A stretch of 64,000 nt of DNA from Botryosphaeria dothidea (lineage: Eukaryota; Ascomycota; Dothideomycetes; Botryosphaeriales; Botryosphaeriaceae): contig WWBZ02000073.1 of assembly GCA_011503125.2 (NCBI GenBank), positions 1,550,001 to 1,614,000 on the forward strand. The letters are read 5' to 3'. A program made the position numbers and the translations under genes. The notes beneath the pieces were generated by a model. It was not told the origin of the DNA. It ran no database searches and saw nothing but the letters and a program-made list of their open reading frames with translations. Position 1 is the stretch's first letter. Each line of letters starts with the position of its first letter. This document shows positions 20,474-34,116 of the stretch, piece by piece.

Positions 20474-23400
20474 TTTTATGGACCAACCCCAGAAGGGCGG
20501 GCAACAAGATAACGGCCTGATGCAGACCAATGAGCAGGATAGATGAAAACTGAAATTGACCAATGAATTCTTGAGACCGCCTACCGTTGTGAAATCACGT
20601 CTGGGCTTCAGAGAGCCCCGCGAGTTAAGGTACACTGGGGCCTCAACCGGGCGAACGTTTTCCGATCCGTGCGCTATGTGCGATGGCTGTTGCGCTCAAC
20701 GGTCGCGGTGTGGAACGTCCGCAGGCGCGTTTGAGTTTCGCTTTGCCACACGCGATGATTGGTTTACCTATTTCCAGTTTCAGAATTTTGGAGCCGTAAT
20801 CTTCGTCGTGGACGAGATTTTCTGGTGGTTCTCTTTGAGTCATAGTTCCTCGGGCACGCTGCAATGGACCATCGGATGACGACGCAGAGGAAATGTGGAG
20901 GAATGCTTGACGCCCAACACGAATGATCTCCTGAGGGATTCGGCGGTATGGAGAGGGTTTCCGCCAAGCGTGACGTCAAAGATCGTGATATCCAATGGTG
21001 GAGGGGGATTTAACGCCCAAGCAACTGCTGCAGGTCACACTCCCGCCATCGCCACGGTAGGAACCGGGCGTTGCTTCTCTGCGTGGTCCCTGAAAATCGG
21101 ACAACCCGACGTTACTGTGATGGCGGTGGTGGTGTTGCGAACCCCACTCTCGCGCGCGAGGGCGACTCACCGCCGATGCTTGGGGGAGCGCTTTCGCCTC
21201 GCAACATGTCGGTGTGGGAAGGTGCCAGCTTGCGATTCCCTATATCCGGATGCTAAGTGGGTAAAGTGCTTCGCCTCACAAGGCGTTGCTGGGCTGAAGC
21301 GCGAGTCGCGCGACGCGTCTCCAAATGCGGGGCTGGAGAGGGCTGGAGAGGGTGGTGTTGGATGCAGTATCTTCAAGGTCTCGCGATAATGGAGGGGTAA
21401 TCGACGTCATAAAACACGGTCGCGTTGTTCCGCCAGCCTGCCGCCTTGTGACCAGCCTCAGAAAAGAAGAGAGTGGAGATTTTTTTTTCCGGGTAGAGCC
21501 GATTGTTCATGGGGGTTGGTGTGGATGGGTGGAGGGCGCGCCTCCCGCCGACGAACCACAGGCGCGCGCCTCATTCTTTACACTGGCCAAGCCTGCTGGA
21601 AATAACACACCGCCACGGGCAAATGATCGTCTGCCATCCGCACGCTTTCACGAATCCCGCAGCTGCTAGCACGGAGGAGGCGGCCGGCGCGTTACGATGG
21701 GGGGTAATGCTACTCTGTTTCGTCGCAGTGATGGGCGGCCCAGTTCGTCGAGGTGCAGCTTCGGCCCGAGTCGTGGCCACCTGTATAGGCCGTGGTTGGT
21801 GTAGAGCGCCCGTCGCGAGTCAGCGCACGGATACGCGAGGACACCGTCGAAAATCGTCTTCTAGAAATCGACGATGCGATGAGATGCGGCGCTGTGATTT
21901 TAGATGCTGAGCGCCACGAGAAGCCGGTGCGCGCAGTTGGTGGTGGCGTTCGTGCGTCGAAACGTCAACCGCGAGGTTTGAGGACCCCAGCCATGCCCGA
22001 GTCATGAAGCCGGAGAGCTTCTGACCGAGCTTGAGCAGCCGATCAGCAGAGAGCCGGCCAGGCCGGCGGTGCTGTCATCTGGCTCGAGCTGGGGCGTCCT
22101 TGGTTGGCTCCCGGCAGAAATTAGGCTCCGTCCGCGACGACAACGTCTTTTTTCTCCACTGGCCGAAGGAACGGCGCGTCGTCCTCAGACGGACCCATTG
22201 AGCCGTTACAGAGTGCTGGGAGGCGCCGGACAGCCTCGGCCGGCCCTCCTTGCGCGCGCCGCCGTCCTGGAGTCTGGAGACGAGGGTGCAGCGCGCGTCC
22301 GAAGGGCTGCGACGACAGAGATGTTCGCGATCTCGTCCCGTGCTCTGCTTCACCGCCTAGCGCAAGCAAGGCATGTCGGACTTAGGCCCCTTCCAGGCAA
22401 GTGGGGCTATTTTGATCTGATATCCAAAAGAACAGAGGGGGGGGGGGGGGGGGGCAGAGCCAAGCCGTACCCTGGTGGCACAGCAGTTGAAGATCGCCGG
22501 AATGCACACGCACCACCTAGAGCTCTCCAGATGCTAGTGAGCCAGGTGGCCGCCATCCGACGCAGGAGCGCCCATGGTTGGCCAGCACGCCCAAGTCACC
22601 TTAGGCGGATTAGGCGCGGCGTGTGCGATCACTATGTCATTGCGCGTACTCCCAGCTCTGCTCCAACATCACCGGCAGCAAATCGGGCTCGCTTGACGCT
22701 GTCATCGCCGCGGGTGTGTGGGGATTTTGTTTCTCTCAGTCGTCAGCCCACCCGCAGCGCACCGCGATGGCGCGGTAGCCGCACACGGCGGCGCCGCCAG
22801 ATCGTGTGCAACAAAGAGGAGGACGAGATCCGGACGACGCAGGTATTGCTACGCTGCTTCGAGGTAGTTAGCCGGCGTGTGACCTAGCTCGCTGAGGCCG
22901 ACGACGGTAAGCGCGCCTCAGGGTCCAAGCTGGGCAACCACCACCAGCCGTCAGCCGTGGCACGGGCCTGGTGTCGAGGGGGGCGCTGTCGCCATCGCGG
23001 CCGGCGTGTGATTGCTACTGGCCAGGCGGGCGCGCTGTGCGACACGAGGGTCAGATGTCGATTTGTCTCAGGCCGGTTGCTAAGGACGTCCCCGCATGCA
23101 AGGCGATAAGCTAGACGAGAGGCGGCCGTCGAGCAGAAGACAATCGCTCGCGGCGCCGCCTAGTGCCGCGGTGGAGCAGCGTGGAGTGTCTCGCTTGATG
23201 CACGGCCGCCAGAGCAACAGAGGGCATCGCGGCAGCACAGGCCGCGCGCAGGGTGCCGGACGACGGAGCGCTGCGAGCTGGCGGGCAGCCCTCCGCCAGC
23301 ATCGCGATGCACCGGCGAGCTGCAGCAGGAGGCTAGGCGCGAGCCAGGACCCTTGAAGGCGTCGCGCGCAGGCGGCGGGCGTCGTGTGGTGTGCAGTGCC

Positions 23401-24423
23401 GGCATGCGCGTGGCTAGCGCGGGCGGTGCGTGAATGGGCGGGCGGACAGATCTGCGGACTCGCTCCCAGCTATCAACGGGGGCCAAGCTCGTCGTCTGCT
23501 GCGGCCCTCTGCTCGGCCTGACCCTGAATGCGCAATCTGCTGGCGTCGTACCATTTAGACGGTCTGCTCCCGTGCTCTTCATGCGTCCTTGAAGCTTTCA
23601 CGCCCCGTGCACTGGCGCCAACCGTACCCTGGCCAATATCCCCTCCAGCGCCGCTCGTGAGAAGAGATTAGGAATTCCTCTTTGGGCGAAGCCAGAGAAA
23701 ACATATCCCTACGCCTCCCGGCCACACGCGCAACACCTCCCCCCTCAAGGCCGGAGAGCCTCCCCACTGTCCATCAGACGCTCCCCATCGCGCCTGCGCC
23801 CTCTGTGCTGGCCCTCGCCCTCGTCCGCCCGCCGACCCACGCCGTTTTCCGTCCTGTCCGCCCGCCGACGCTTCTCGCCGCGCTGAACCTGCAGGCTTGC
23901 TTGCGTGCAGTGCTGAGGCGCCTGCAGCCCGCACCGCTGCACCACTCATTGGCTCCCCGGGAAGCAGAACCTCACCGGCTCTCTGCCTCGCCCAAGCATC
24001 GCGCCCTCCATATCTCTGCGCGCCCTCCCGACCGATACTCTGCGATACTCGGCGCCTTCTCGAGTAACACTCGCTGTACGTACCTGCTCTCTCTCCAGCA
24101 TCTCCACATAGCGATCTCCTGATCTCGCGATCTGCTGCTGCATGCGCGAGCCTCGTCTCCACTGCAATTTTACTTGCCTGCCTTTTCGCTTTGCGTGCGT
24201 GCGCGTTCCAAATGATCCTGCTGACTGACACCGTGTTTGCACCAGGCGGCCGTGTCTCAGAAGCCTCGCACCTCGAGTGCTTGTCATTTACCGTCCTTCG
24301 ACCATCCTCCCTACCTGCTGCCCTGTGCAGCCGAGCTTTCTCCCGTACATAGCCTATCTATAAGCTCTCGACGACTCATCTGGCGAAGTAGTAGATGTAT
24401 GCAGCGTCATTTGAGCCAGCGAC
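20474..24423. other. 4-kb gene-empty GC-rich region
   Basis: No supported gene. Open frames of up to 272 codons occur (for example 22069-22887, which starts with GTG), but they are Arg/Ala/Pro-rich readings of GC-rich DNA with no family signal. An 18-base G run sits in the middle. The last 700 bases become C/T-rich and are probably promoter and 5' UTR of the LRR gene at 24424. Confidence 0.5.
22437..22454. repeat. Homopolymer run of 18 G
   Basis: Eighteen consecutive G residues. It could form a G-quadruplex, or its length may be a sequencing or assembly artefact. Confidence 0.9.
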
Positions 24424-26898
24424 ATGGACACTGAAGATGGAAACACGTTCATAAAAGTAAGCTGCGGGAACATCCATGCATTTCAGGCCGGATCAGACGG
24501 GCTGACACTTTCTCTCACGCAGAACCTTGCCTACTTCGTTCGCACTCATGAAAAAGCGTTAGCAAATGCCCTGCAGTTGAAGCGGACAACACCCAAAAAT
24601 GGATCTGGGAGCGGTTCAGCAGCCGGTCCAACGTCTCCCACGACGAACTCTTCCTCGTCCTCGTCCACATTCGCCGCTGCCTTGTCGTTACCATACCTGA
24701 ACTTTTCCTCGCATCAAGTCAAGGCCGCAAAGTTGACGCTAACCCCACACCATCTATTCTACCTTCTGTCTCGGTTTGAAGAGATGGGGATCCCCGTGGG
24801 ACCCATGAACGTGCGCCTTGAGAACATACACTCCGACGCTTCCCCAACGAACTACGTCTCATTCCTGAGCCAAGCCCAGAGGAAGAAAAGTGGCATGTCC
24901 GACAGAGACTCTATCCACTCGGTAAACAGCATGCGAAGCGTTATGTCCGGGATGTCCTCGCTGTGGGCAAACTTTGGTCTCTCCTCTAACTCCACAGCCA
25001 AGACAGAAAAGCAAAAGGCCGCGATCAAGGAGGATCTGAAGTACCTGTACTCTGCTTTCACCAAAATACCGTGTCTCCGTCTCGCTCCTGACCATAAGGC
25101 CCGTCTGATCGCAGGCTATGAGGAGTTCCCATTCGACACTGCCGTGCCGCTGTTTGTCTTCAAGAACCTGAGTGCACTCGAAATAATCGACGTCGACTTC
25201 CGCCAGTTCTATGGGTGGGATCGTCTCGCTGAAAATCTCCGAAGCCTCACGATCAAACGTGGAGGCGTCGAGGAGCCCACTGATCTACTAGTCAACATTG
25301 TTCTCGATGATGCCGATAAGCGACGGAGGAGATCCGCGAAGACGTCGCCGTACCCTATGTTTGCAGGCTCCAGCAGCCCGGGCAGCAAAGACACCGACAC
25401 TTCCAGGTCTGCCATTTCCCCTCCTTCGCCGACCATGTTTGATAGGCGATCGTCCATTGGTAGTCCTCACAGCATTGTCATGGCTCGGCAGGGCTCCTCC
25501 GGATCCAAGGGCCATCGCTCCAGGCGACGGAGTATTTCTCCTACCAGACCCAAAAGTGCGAGGCACGGTTCTTCTTTCGCCCAGGCTCGGAATAGCACTC
25601 CCAACCTCCGCCGTTCCTCTGGTAGTTCAGGGTCCAGCGCACGGTCGACCACTCCTCGAGGCAGTTCGTCAAATCTGCTCGCGCTTGGTGCTCTCCCACC
25701 GAACAAGTGGCGTTTTCTGAGACACTTGAGCCTTGCAGACAACGGATTGACAGCAATTTCCGCTGGTAGCCTCGCACCGCTTGCAAGCACTTTGCAGTCG
25801 CTCGACCTGTCGTCGAACCTCTTCACTGAAATCCCCGATAGCCTGGCTACATTGACATCCCTCAGAGCGTTGAACCTTTCCAATTGCATGATAGAATCTC
25901 TGCACTCGCTTGTGAGGAACCCCTTGCCAGCTATTACCACGCTCAATCTTCGGGCCAACCGGCTCTCTTCGCTTGCCGGAATCGAGCGGCTGCTCTCACT
26001 GGAACGTCTGGATCTCAGAGAGAACAAGCTTACGGATCCTACGGAGATCGCTCGGTTGACAGGGATTCCGGAGATGCAGGAGATCTATGTCTACAAAAAT
26101 CCGTTCTGCAAGACACATCCTAATTACCGCGTCCTGATCTTCAATCTCTTTCGGAGTTTCCCGGGATACACGGAAGACATCATCATTGACTCAAGTGGAC
26201 CCGGTTACAGCGAGCGAAAGCAACTTGTTGACCGAGTGCCCGAGAACGCAAACCCTCCCGTTATCAAGCCGAAACCCGTCGAAGATGTCTTCACGGAAGC
26301 TGGTCCCAAACCAGTTCAGGCACCAGTTACATACAAGCCGAATGAGGAACCTAAAGCGACCGTGAATGCCCCTCAAAACGCAAGACCCGAGCGTGTTATC
26401 GGCTCCATAAAGAAACGGAAGGGCCCCAAGAGGCGGATTGTAGAGCTGTCCCAGAATGACTCTGCGCATCAGCGGACCGACTCTGCTATGATGCCACCGC
26501 CGCCAGTGCCTCCAAAGGCACCATCCGCGGACAGCACGTATGGAGGCAGTCCCGAAGCCACCCCGGTTCGCAAGACTCTTGCACCGGCAGCTCCAATTTC
26601 GGATCATCAGCAGCTTCCCCATATTGATACAGCGATTACTTCGGCTCCGCTCGGCGCGGAGCTGGACTTCAGTTCGATGGTGCCCGGAGAAAACGGCGTC
26701 AACGGCGATCTTTACAAGAAAAAGATCGAGGCCCTGCGTAATGACTTCGGCAACAGTTGGCTGAGTGCGCTGAGTGACGAGGCCTATCAGGCAAATCCCG
26801 CATTCCAGGATCGCGTGAGCCCTTCGGTGCGGCCAACCGTCACATCATCACGAACGCCGAGCCAGAGCATTGTGTCTGGCGGCAGAACCCTGGGTTAA
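24424..26898 (+). CDS. Leucine-rich repeat protein, Pezizomycotina-conserved type
   Basis: A single exon of 824 residues from ATG at 24424. Layout: an N-terminal domain (about 1-290) with a Ser run near 75-85 and VSFLSQAQRKKSG; a Ser/Arg-rich disordered stretch (about 290-420); at least five leucine-rich repeats (about 425-560: LRHLSLADNGLTAI, LQSLDLSSNLFTEIPDSL, LRALNLSNCMIESL, ITTLNLRANRLSSL, LERLDLRENKLTD); an LRR cap (NPFCKTHPNYRVLIFNLF); then a Pro-rich tail ending near a short helical segment. Repeat spacing resembles the SDS22-like class, whose best-known member binds PP1. LRRs are protein-binding, so an adaptor role is likely. The PP1 catalytic gene lies 2 kb downstream, but this linkage alone proves nothing. 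No enzyme domain is visible. Confidence 0.88.
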   Translation: MDTEDGNTFIKVSCGNIHAFQAGSDGLTLSLTQNLAYFVRTHEKALANALQLKRTTPKNGSGSGSAAGPTSPTTNSSSSSSTFAAALSLPYLNFSSHQVKAAKLTLTPHHLFYLLSRFEEMGIPVGPMNVRLENIHSDASPTNYVSFLSQAQRKKSGMSDRDSIHSVNSMRSVMSGMSSLWANFGLSSNSTAKTEKQKAAIKEDLKYLYSAFTKIPCLRLAPDHKARLIAGYEEFPFDTAVPLFVFKNLSALEIIDVDFRQFYGWDRLAENLRSLTIKRGGVEEPTDLLVNIVLDDADKRRRRSAKTSPYPMFAGSSSPGSKDTDTSRSAISPPSPTMFDRRSSIGSPHSIVMARQGSSGSKGHRSRRRSISPTRPKSARHGSSFAQARNSTPNLRRSSGSSGSSARSTTPRGSSSNLLALGALPPNKWRFLRHLSLADNGLTAISAGSLAPLASTLQSLDLSSNLFTEIPDSLATLTSLRALNLSNCMIESLHSLVRNPLPAITTLNLRANRLSSLAGIERLLSLERLDLRENKLTDPTEIARLTGIPEMQEIYVYKNPFCKTHPNYRVLIFNLFRSFPGYTEDIIIDSSGPGYSERKQLVDRVPENANPPVIKPKPVEDVFTEAGPKPVQAPVTYKPNEEPKATVNAPQNARPERVIGSIKKRKGPKRRIVELSQNDSAHQRTDSAMMPPPPVPPKAPSADSTYGGSPEATPVRKTLAPAAPISDHQQLPHIDTAITSAPLGAELDFSSMVPGENGVNGDLYKKKIEALRNDFGNSWLSALSDEAYQANPAFQDRVSPSVRPTVTSSRTPSQSIVSGGRTLG

Positions 26899-28894
26899 AA
26901 AGTCGTGTTTCGATTACTTTCTTCGAAGCTGCATAAAATATCGGCACATTGATGACGAGGTCGATTTTCATGACCGGCATGATTTTCTCTCCGCTTCGAG
27001 TTTGATTAGGGTTCACGAGTACGACGTAATTTGTAGCATACGAGGCCGGCGTTTCTTGGGTTTCAAGGGTGGTCTTTCTCAGATATCCAGGTGGTTTTTT
27101 CTTTCTTTGTTTACTGTCGTTGGTTCCAGGCATTTGCATGGCGGGCGCCTTGAAGGCTCCGCACTTAGTATTGTTTCGTTTGCTCTCGCTCAAAGCTGGT
27201 TGTACATTATGGGATGGCTGGTGTTATTTATCGACGTGGGAGACGGGCTTAGTTACATCGTAGCATAGAGGGAGGCAAGGCAGTCGTTTTGAAAGCATAT
27301 AGCGGGGAAGCGCGGAGATGAGAACCGAAGCAAATGGATATGCCACCTTTCGTACTTTGACCGACCCAGCGTGCCACATGCGACGTCGATGTCGATCTGC
27401 GCCCTCTTTGATCTGCGATCTGAGGGCACGTGACACGGTGATCTGAATGGCGGAGCGTACAGGGCGACGCTGAGGCACAGGGCACGGCGGAGGCTCGCCG
27501 GCCGTTGGCGGGTGCGCAGCAGGGCGTTCAGGCCACAGTGCAGGTCGCACGTCTGGAGCTGATACGCAGGCCTGGAGACAGCGTGCAAGAGGCGCGTGGA
27601 GAGGCGCTCGCGGTACCGCAGGGCCCGAAAGCGGCAAGGACGCCTCAGGCAGTGGTTAGTCAGCGCGGGCGTGGGCTGTTGCGGGCTTTGTCTCCTAGGG
27701 GCCTGGGCTGTTCAGCTGGCTAGCGGAGAGGAGCTTCAGGGACGCGTGGAAGCGTAGAAGCGGCAGAGGGGCAGTGCCGCGGTGTAAACAATAATAGCTG
27801 CACATGCCCCTTGGGCGGCAAAAGCGAGCGTCCGCAGTCTTGAAAGCGGTGCGAGCGCAAGCGCACTGGGCGCTTTTGGCAGAGTAGGCTCTGCTGCTGT
27901 GCACTCGCTGCCAGGCCTGTGATGCTTAGCGTTTGATTGATGGCGGCCCTAAACCGCGTTGGGGCGACGTGGGCTGTGGGTGGATGCGACGGTTTTGGCC
28001 GCCCTCCTCCTCGACACAACGCCTGCTCTCCTCCGTCACTCGTCTCCATAGCCCTAGACGCTCCTCTCTGCAGCGCGCTCGCCGGCTGAAACGCATTCCT
28101 CTCGTACGGACGATCTGCAATTTGCGGCCAGAGACCGTGCATTCCTGCCCGTTCCTAAACGAGAGAAGGCTCACTTTGAAACCGACAAACTTCACCTCTG
28201 TCAACGCCCGACCTTCACCACGCCCACCAGCCTCACCATACTCTGCGCTGTTTCCCCAGCACCACCCCGCCCGCTCTGCTCACCCACAAAGCGACAACTG
28301 CCCACGCCGCCTCTTGTGCGACGGCCACGTTCTGCTGCAGCCGCGACCCAGCTTGGCGGTGAATACGACACGCTCGACCGAGCCACGGCCTCCAACAACA
28401 ACCTCCTGTAGACGCTGACAGCCCAGCACCAACCGCCTCTCGCGACTTGCGCCGCACCGCACCCCCATTCCTCGGCCGCCGCGCACCGCTCGCACACTTA
28501 CCTTCTGTGTGCGAAGTCGCGTGATTCCACCATCGCCACAGGGCGACTTCCTGAGGGGCTCCGAGCCAGAACGCGCACAGCCGACCCAGTTTGCACTGAA
28601 GCGCCGCTCATAGCATCGTTGACTGCCGGCGTCGGGGGTTCTAGGGCCATCGGTAAGTTTTTTCGCGAGCCCCGGCGTCCGCCGCCCTCTGCACCCTTCT
28701 CCTGCCCTCTACGCGCAATTTGCGACAGTCGCACAACGACAAGGAACCACGCTGATCCTGTCGCTTGAGGAAGACCAGGGCTTCGCATCACCTTCATCTC
28801 CTCCGAATCGGTGCGTCCTCGCCTCCGCTGACCGCCAACCCCACACCCCACTTCCCTCCTTTCAGCACGCGGCTGCCTGCGGCAACTGCCCGAC
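26899..28894. other. 2-kb intergenic region before the PP1 gene
   Basis: The first 350 bases look like LRR-gene 3' UTR. From 27950 on the plus strand is C/T-rich with many short GC-rich ORFs, as expected for a long promoter and 5' UTR of the PP1 gene. No gene recognised. Confidence 0.5.
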
Positions 28895-30050
<1,156 letters not shown>

Positions 30051-33000
30051 AATGAATGCCTATGAACGATTTACCGATATTTTCCGTGTAGCAGGTTCGG
30101 TCGGAGATAAAGAAATCACCGCCCCGTCATGATCAAACGCGCCCTCGTCGACGACCGAAAATGGCCTGTATCCATTATGAGCTACTTGCTATGCCGAAAC
30201 TCGAAAGGTGGAGCAATTGAACGAAGACTGTTACACCAGTTTATATCGCCCTCGGCACTTATCGAACGGACGCTTTCGTACGGATCCTGAGAAGCCCAGT
30301 TTCACCACAAAATATCATACGGCATTCCTTTGCGTCGACTCGCCGGCGGAAAGACGAAAAGGGACAACCTAGAAGGGCATCATACTTCAGTTGGTGTACA
30401 CTCGGGCATGGATGCATGGACAATGAAGCTACGGATTCATAACGCTGGGGGCTCAATACATGCAGTTTTCTCCTTTTACTTCGCGCCTTGTGGGTGTTTC
30501 GGCTCCATCTGCCTGCAAAGCGAGTCATACGGATTTTGTCTTCTTTTTGGGCTCGTCGACGAATTGTACGCGTCGATTCATGTGTTTCTTTACAGCTAAT
30601 CGGTCAAATCGTCATGCGGTCATCATAAATTAGGCTTGGTTGGGGTAAGAACAAGCGACAGAAGGAGAGATACTTGCGGCACAGGAGTTACGTGTGTTAG
30701 AGTGGGATGGCCACGGAAAAAGCGAGGCATTCACTGGGCTGTTGCTCACCTTGCCTTCCGCAACGGTGTCTCAACTCTCGCGGTCGGTTCTCCTGGCTAC
30801 TTTCCAATTTTTCCTTTCTTTTCCAAACACTGCTGTATTTCTGATTGCTTTTACTCCGTTTCACTCTATCCTTGTTTTGTCGTTGCTGACGGTTCTTCTC
30901 GCTTACCTTGGTGTGTGTGTATGCTCTGAGCGGAGTGGAGAGATAGGCATGGTTGATGTCTAGTGAGGAGTTCCTTTACACGCGGGAAAAATACAAAGCA
31001 GTTCCTGAAGAAGAGCACGTCCTCAAACCCCCCTCTTGTTCCAATTCGCCGCCTTTCATGATGGGGCGAGAGGGGGAAGAGGCGGCAAGTAAGCTTGCGT
31101 GGACCCGCGTGACTGCCTGTACACTTCGCCCTACAGTTTTCTGGGAGGTGGTGGAGTCCAATCATTGTCCTCGGAAGCCTGCGCGCTATCTGGGATGCAA
31201 GTCATTCCCATCCAGTTGTCTTATCAAATACGATTATTCCTGCTTCTCGGACCGATCCACCTTGACCGGTTTCCGATTGCATTGCGCTTCGGCCCTCAAT
31301 CCTTGCGGACCTGTGGGGACACTTCTGCCCTGTCATGAATGGAGTGTATCTGCCACTTTGCGCCTCTGATCCATTACAGGCGTCTCATGTCTGAAGACAT
31401 CAATTGCAAGGAATGCTCTATCGAACTACAAGTCAAAAATGCTCTCAAGGTTTATGTCATTTAGCAAGAGATGCGCGAGTCGTCTATTCCGTCTCTGATT
31501 TTTTATGGAATTGATTTGTAGTCATCTCAAGCGACAGTTTCTCGACCGCGTACGGCTTCAGCGCCTCAAGAGTTCGTGCTTATAACGCTCATCAAATGTA
31601 ATTGTTCGTATTCTGAGAATATGGGAGCGGATAGCTTTCCGAATGGTTCCGCATGCTCGCGTCCGAACGAACCAGGCAGGCGGAAAACTGGAGAGGATGG
31701 AAAAGGTGGCTTGCTCGGACGTCGGTCCTTGCGCGCTGTTGGTCGTGCAGGGCAACGGGTGACGGAGGATAAGCCCATTCCCCTCCCCCTCCCTTTCCCG
31801 CAAGCCTCCTTTAACGCAGAGACCATCGTGCGCAACAAGCGCCGAACAATGGCTTGGGAGGGCCTGAGCGCCGCGGCCTTGGGAGATGTGCATGACGTGC
31901 AGATGGGCCGTGACACCGGGTTCCTGGTTGGGGATCGCTGTGGAGATGGTGGATGCTTTTATATGGATTGTCTGAGCGTTCGCTGAGTGATTATTGTTGA
32001 TTTCTTTGAGAGAGATCGCACGATGGGCTCATGCACGATACTCTTTGCTCCGATGGCGTGAGATTCCCGCTTGCTTATCCAGATCCGGACTTTGGGTTTT
32101 GTCAATCGTTGGAACCGTGGAGCTGTCAAAGTCTATTGCAGAGCGGTCTCGAACTCTGTATTGCTTTGGCAAGTTTTGGTGGCACTCACCGGTGTTTCGA
32201 TAGTGGCTTGCGGCGCTAAAAGATGAGGGCGCAGTGCATTCGCGCTAACGGACCATGCATACCCGGGTTTGCCATTGGTTGCTCAGCGCTTACTGCCAGG
32301 ACCTTTGCCTCGGGAGAAGTGGACTCGGACGAGGAATTGACGGTCCAATTGCGGGTTTCCTGTCGCAGAGCGCGTTTGCTCTTGATAAACCCTTCTCAAC
32401 AGCCTGCTCCGAACTGGTTTGCAACTGCATGCTAAAGAACTACCAGTGCTTTCTTCCCTCGAGTGCTTGCTTTTTGAGACAGCATATGACTGCTTTGGAA
32501 GGAATCAGGAAATTTAAACATAAAACCGTCAGTACAATTGGAGACTTCACCGACGGTAGTAGACGAAAAGGGTCCACCCGATTGGCTCACTCGAAACACT
32601 TCTGAGGAGCTGAACGATTGTGGGCGTGACGGTGGTGTACAGTACGATGCCCTCTTTTCCCCCAGAGCGACCAGTCTATGCCAGAACAAAAGACCCGAGC
32701 TTGCCCAAGCACATTTGATGAGAGGATGCAGATGTTTTGTGCATGCTCGTTTCCGACCTTCTGTGGACACATGAGCTTCCAGCGCTGTGTGTCATATGCC
32801 AAATTGTGCATGCAGTAACCTCGATCTGATAGTAGAGTTGCTGCAGCCAGATGGATAAAGTGAGGAAATTGATCCATGTCTTCGACAGACAGCATCAGGA
32901 GAGTCCGAAAGGGGTGAGTATTGTGAGAAGATTGACAAAGGCAGGAAGCACCGGGTGAGGACCAAAAGAGGGACAGAGTAAATACATTACGATGTTCAGG

Positions 33001-33571
33001 GGAATGCATAGAATTCGAAGTCCGCAGGTTGTAGAACGTTGGAAATGTACTAAAGCGGAAACTAAGCTATGGTGCAGTCAGGGTCCAGGACACAATGGGT
33101 CCATGCGTCGTCGACCCTGATGGTCGTTGGGATCTGCAAGGCCGAGTCGGGACGGGCACGGCGGGGCAGAGAGCCGGAAAGGAGATGACAGGATGGCAAA
33201 CATTTCCAAATGCATGTGCGAGAATGGGAGAGGGGCAGAAAGTTCGATGCGGGCTCGAGCTGCCCCACACGAAAGCCCCAGAAGCCCTCGAAATACAGAC
33301 GCAGCTCTTGGACCCTGAGGCAGTGCGACAAGGCTGCCTGCCTGAGACATGAATGGTGCGGCAACCACGCGGGGATTATCTAGCCGTGTTGTTTCTGCCT
33401 GCGGCTGAGGACGATATGTTTGCTGTCAGCCTCACTGCAGCCTTGGGTTGGACTGGGGCCGCGCCGACTTGAGCTGCGCCGCATTGCGTGGAGTTTTGGC
33501 GGTCCACAAGGCGACCCGGCAGGCAGACTGACGATGCTCGCGGTCAGCTTGTTCTCAGAGATACTGGAGGC

Positions 33572-33579
33572 TTCTGGAA
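33572..33579. promoter_or_regulatory. Candidate heat-shock element (TTCTGGAA)
   Basis: TTC-nn-GAA, the inverted unit bound by heat-shock factor, about 540 bases before the Hsp90 start codon. Only one dyad is present (three units are optimal), so it may be weak or accidental. Confidence 0.35.
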
Positions 33580-33726
33580 TCGGAGGACACGAGGGTCAGG
33601 AATGCGGCTCTTGCGAGTTGCAGCTCAGCAACTGCCCTGGTGAGAGGCGGCACGGCGGGCGGTAGGGGCTACTAGCCGCTTTCGTGCTTGCGCGCACGCA
33701 CCACCCACAGCCCCGAGCTCTATCCA

Positions 33727-33734
33727 GAAGGTTC
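33727..33734. promoter_or_regulatory. Candidate heat-shock element (GAAGGTTC)
   Basis: GAA-nn-TTC dyad about 390 bases before the Hsp90 start. Fits heat-shock factor control, usual for hsp90 genes. The third unit is missing, so the assignment is tentative. Confidence 0.4.
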
Positions 33735-33895
33735 GGTGATGCTGGCGCGCTGCGTTTAAGAACAGAAGCTGCACACCAAATTCTTCCCTCTCCACAACAC
33801 AATCCACTCATCACACACGCGCTTCATCCTCGTGCGCCTCAAAAAGCCCATCCTCTCCCCCGTTTTCTTTTTCTAGACTTTATACCCTCCGCATA

Positions 33896-34084
33896 GTAAG
33901 TCCCCTCGCCCTCAGAGCTCATCAGCCTCGTCTGTTTGACTGGCCTGCTTTCAACACCGTCACCCCATTGCAAGCTGCGCAGCCGTCCAGTGTTGGCCAG
34001 GACCTGCCTGAGATCTTCACTTGGCTACCCCGCACATTCCTACCCTCACCGCTACAAGCTCGCTGACCGCGCTCGCCTCAACAG
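33896..34084 (+). other. Probable intron in the Hsp90 5' UTR
   Basis: A strong donor GTAAGT at 33896 and an acceptor CAACAG ending at 34084, preceded by the branch-like GCTGAC, would remove 189 bases from the leader just upstream of the start codon. Inferred from signals only. Confidence 0.4.
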
Positions 34085-34116
34085 GATCTCACCTTCCGCA
34101 CACCTTACCCGCCACC

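Larger units (their letters stand above)
30051..34116. other. 4-kb intergenic region between PP1 and Hsp90
   Basis: Scattered short ORFs up to about 140 codons; none carries a known domain. The first few hundred bases are PP1 3' UTR and the last 600 the Hsp90 promoter and leader. I see no RNA gene or repeat in the middle. Confidence 0.5.

Noticed and set aside
22069..22887. 272-codon plus-strand ORF
   Set aside because: It begins with GTG, has no recognised domain, and crosses the 18-G run; it reads as chance coding in GC-rich DNA.
31576..31986. 136-codon plus-strand ORF in the PP1-Hsp90 spacer
   Set aside because: No domain, no codon pattern like its neighbours, and no splice support.
33241..33262. 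TTCGA motif resembling a tRNA B box
   Set aside because: The flanking bases do not form a T-arm stem and no A box or anticodon arm lies at the right distance. No tRNA could be supported anywhere in the window.
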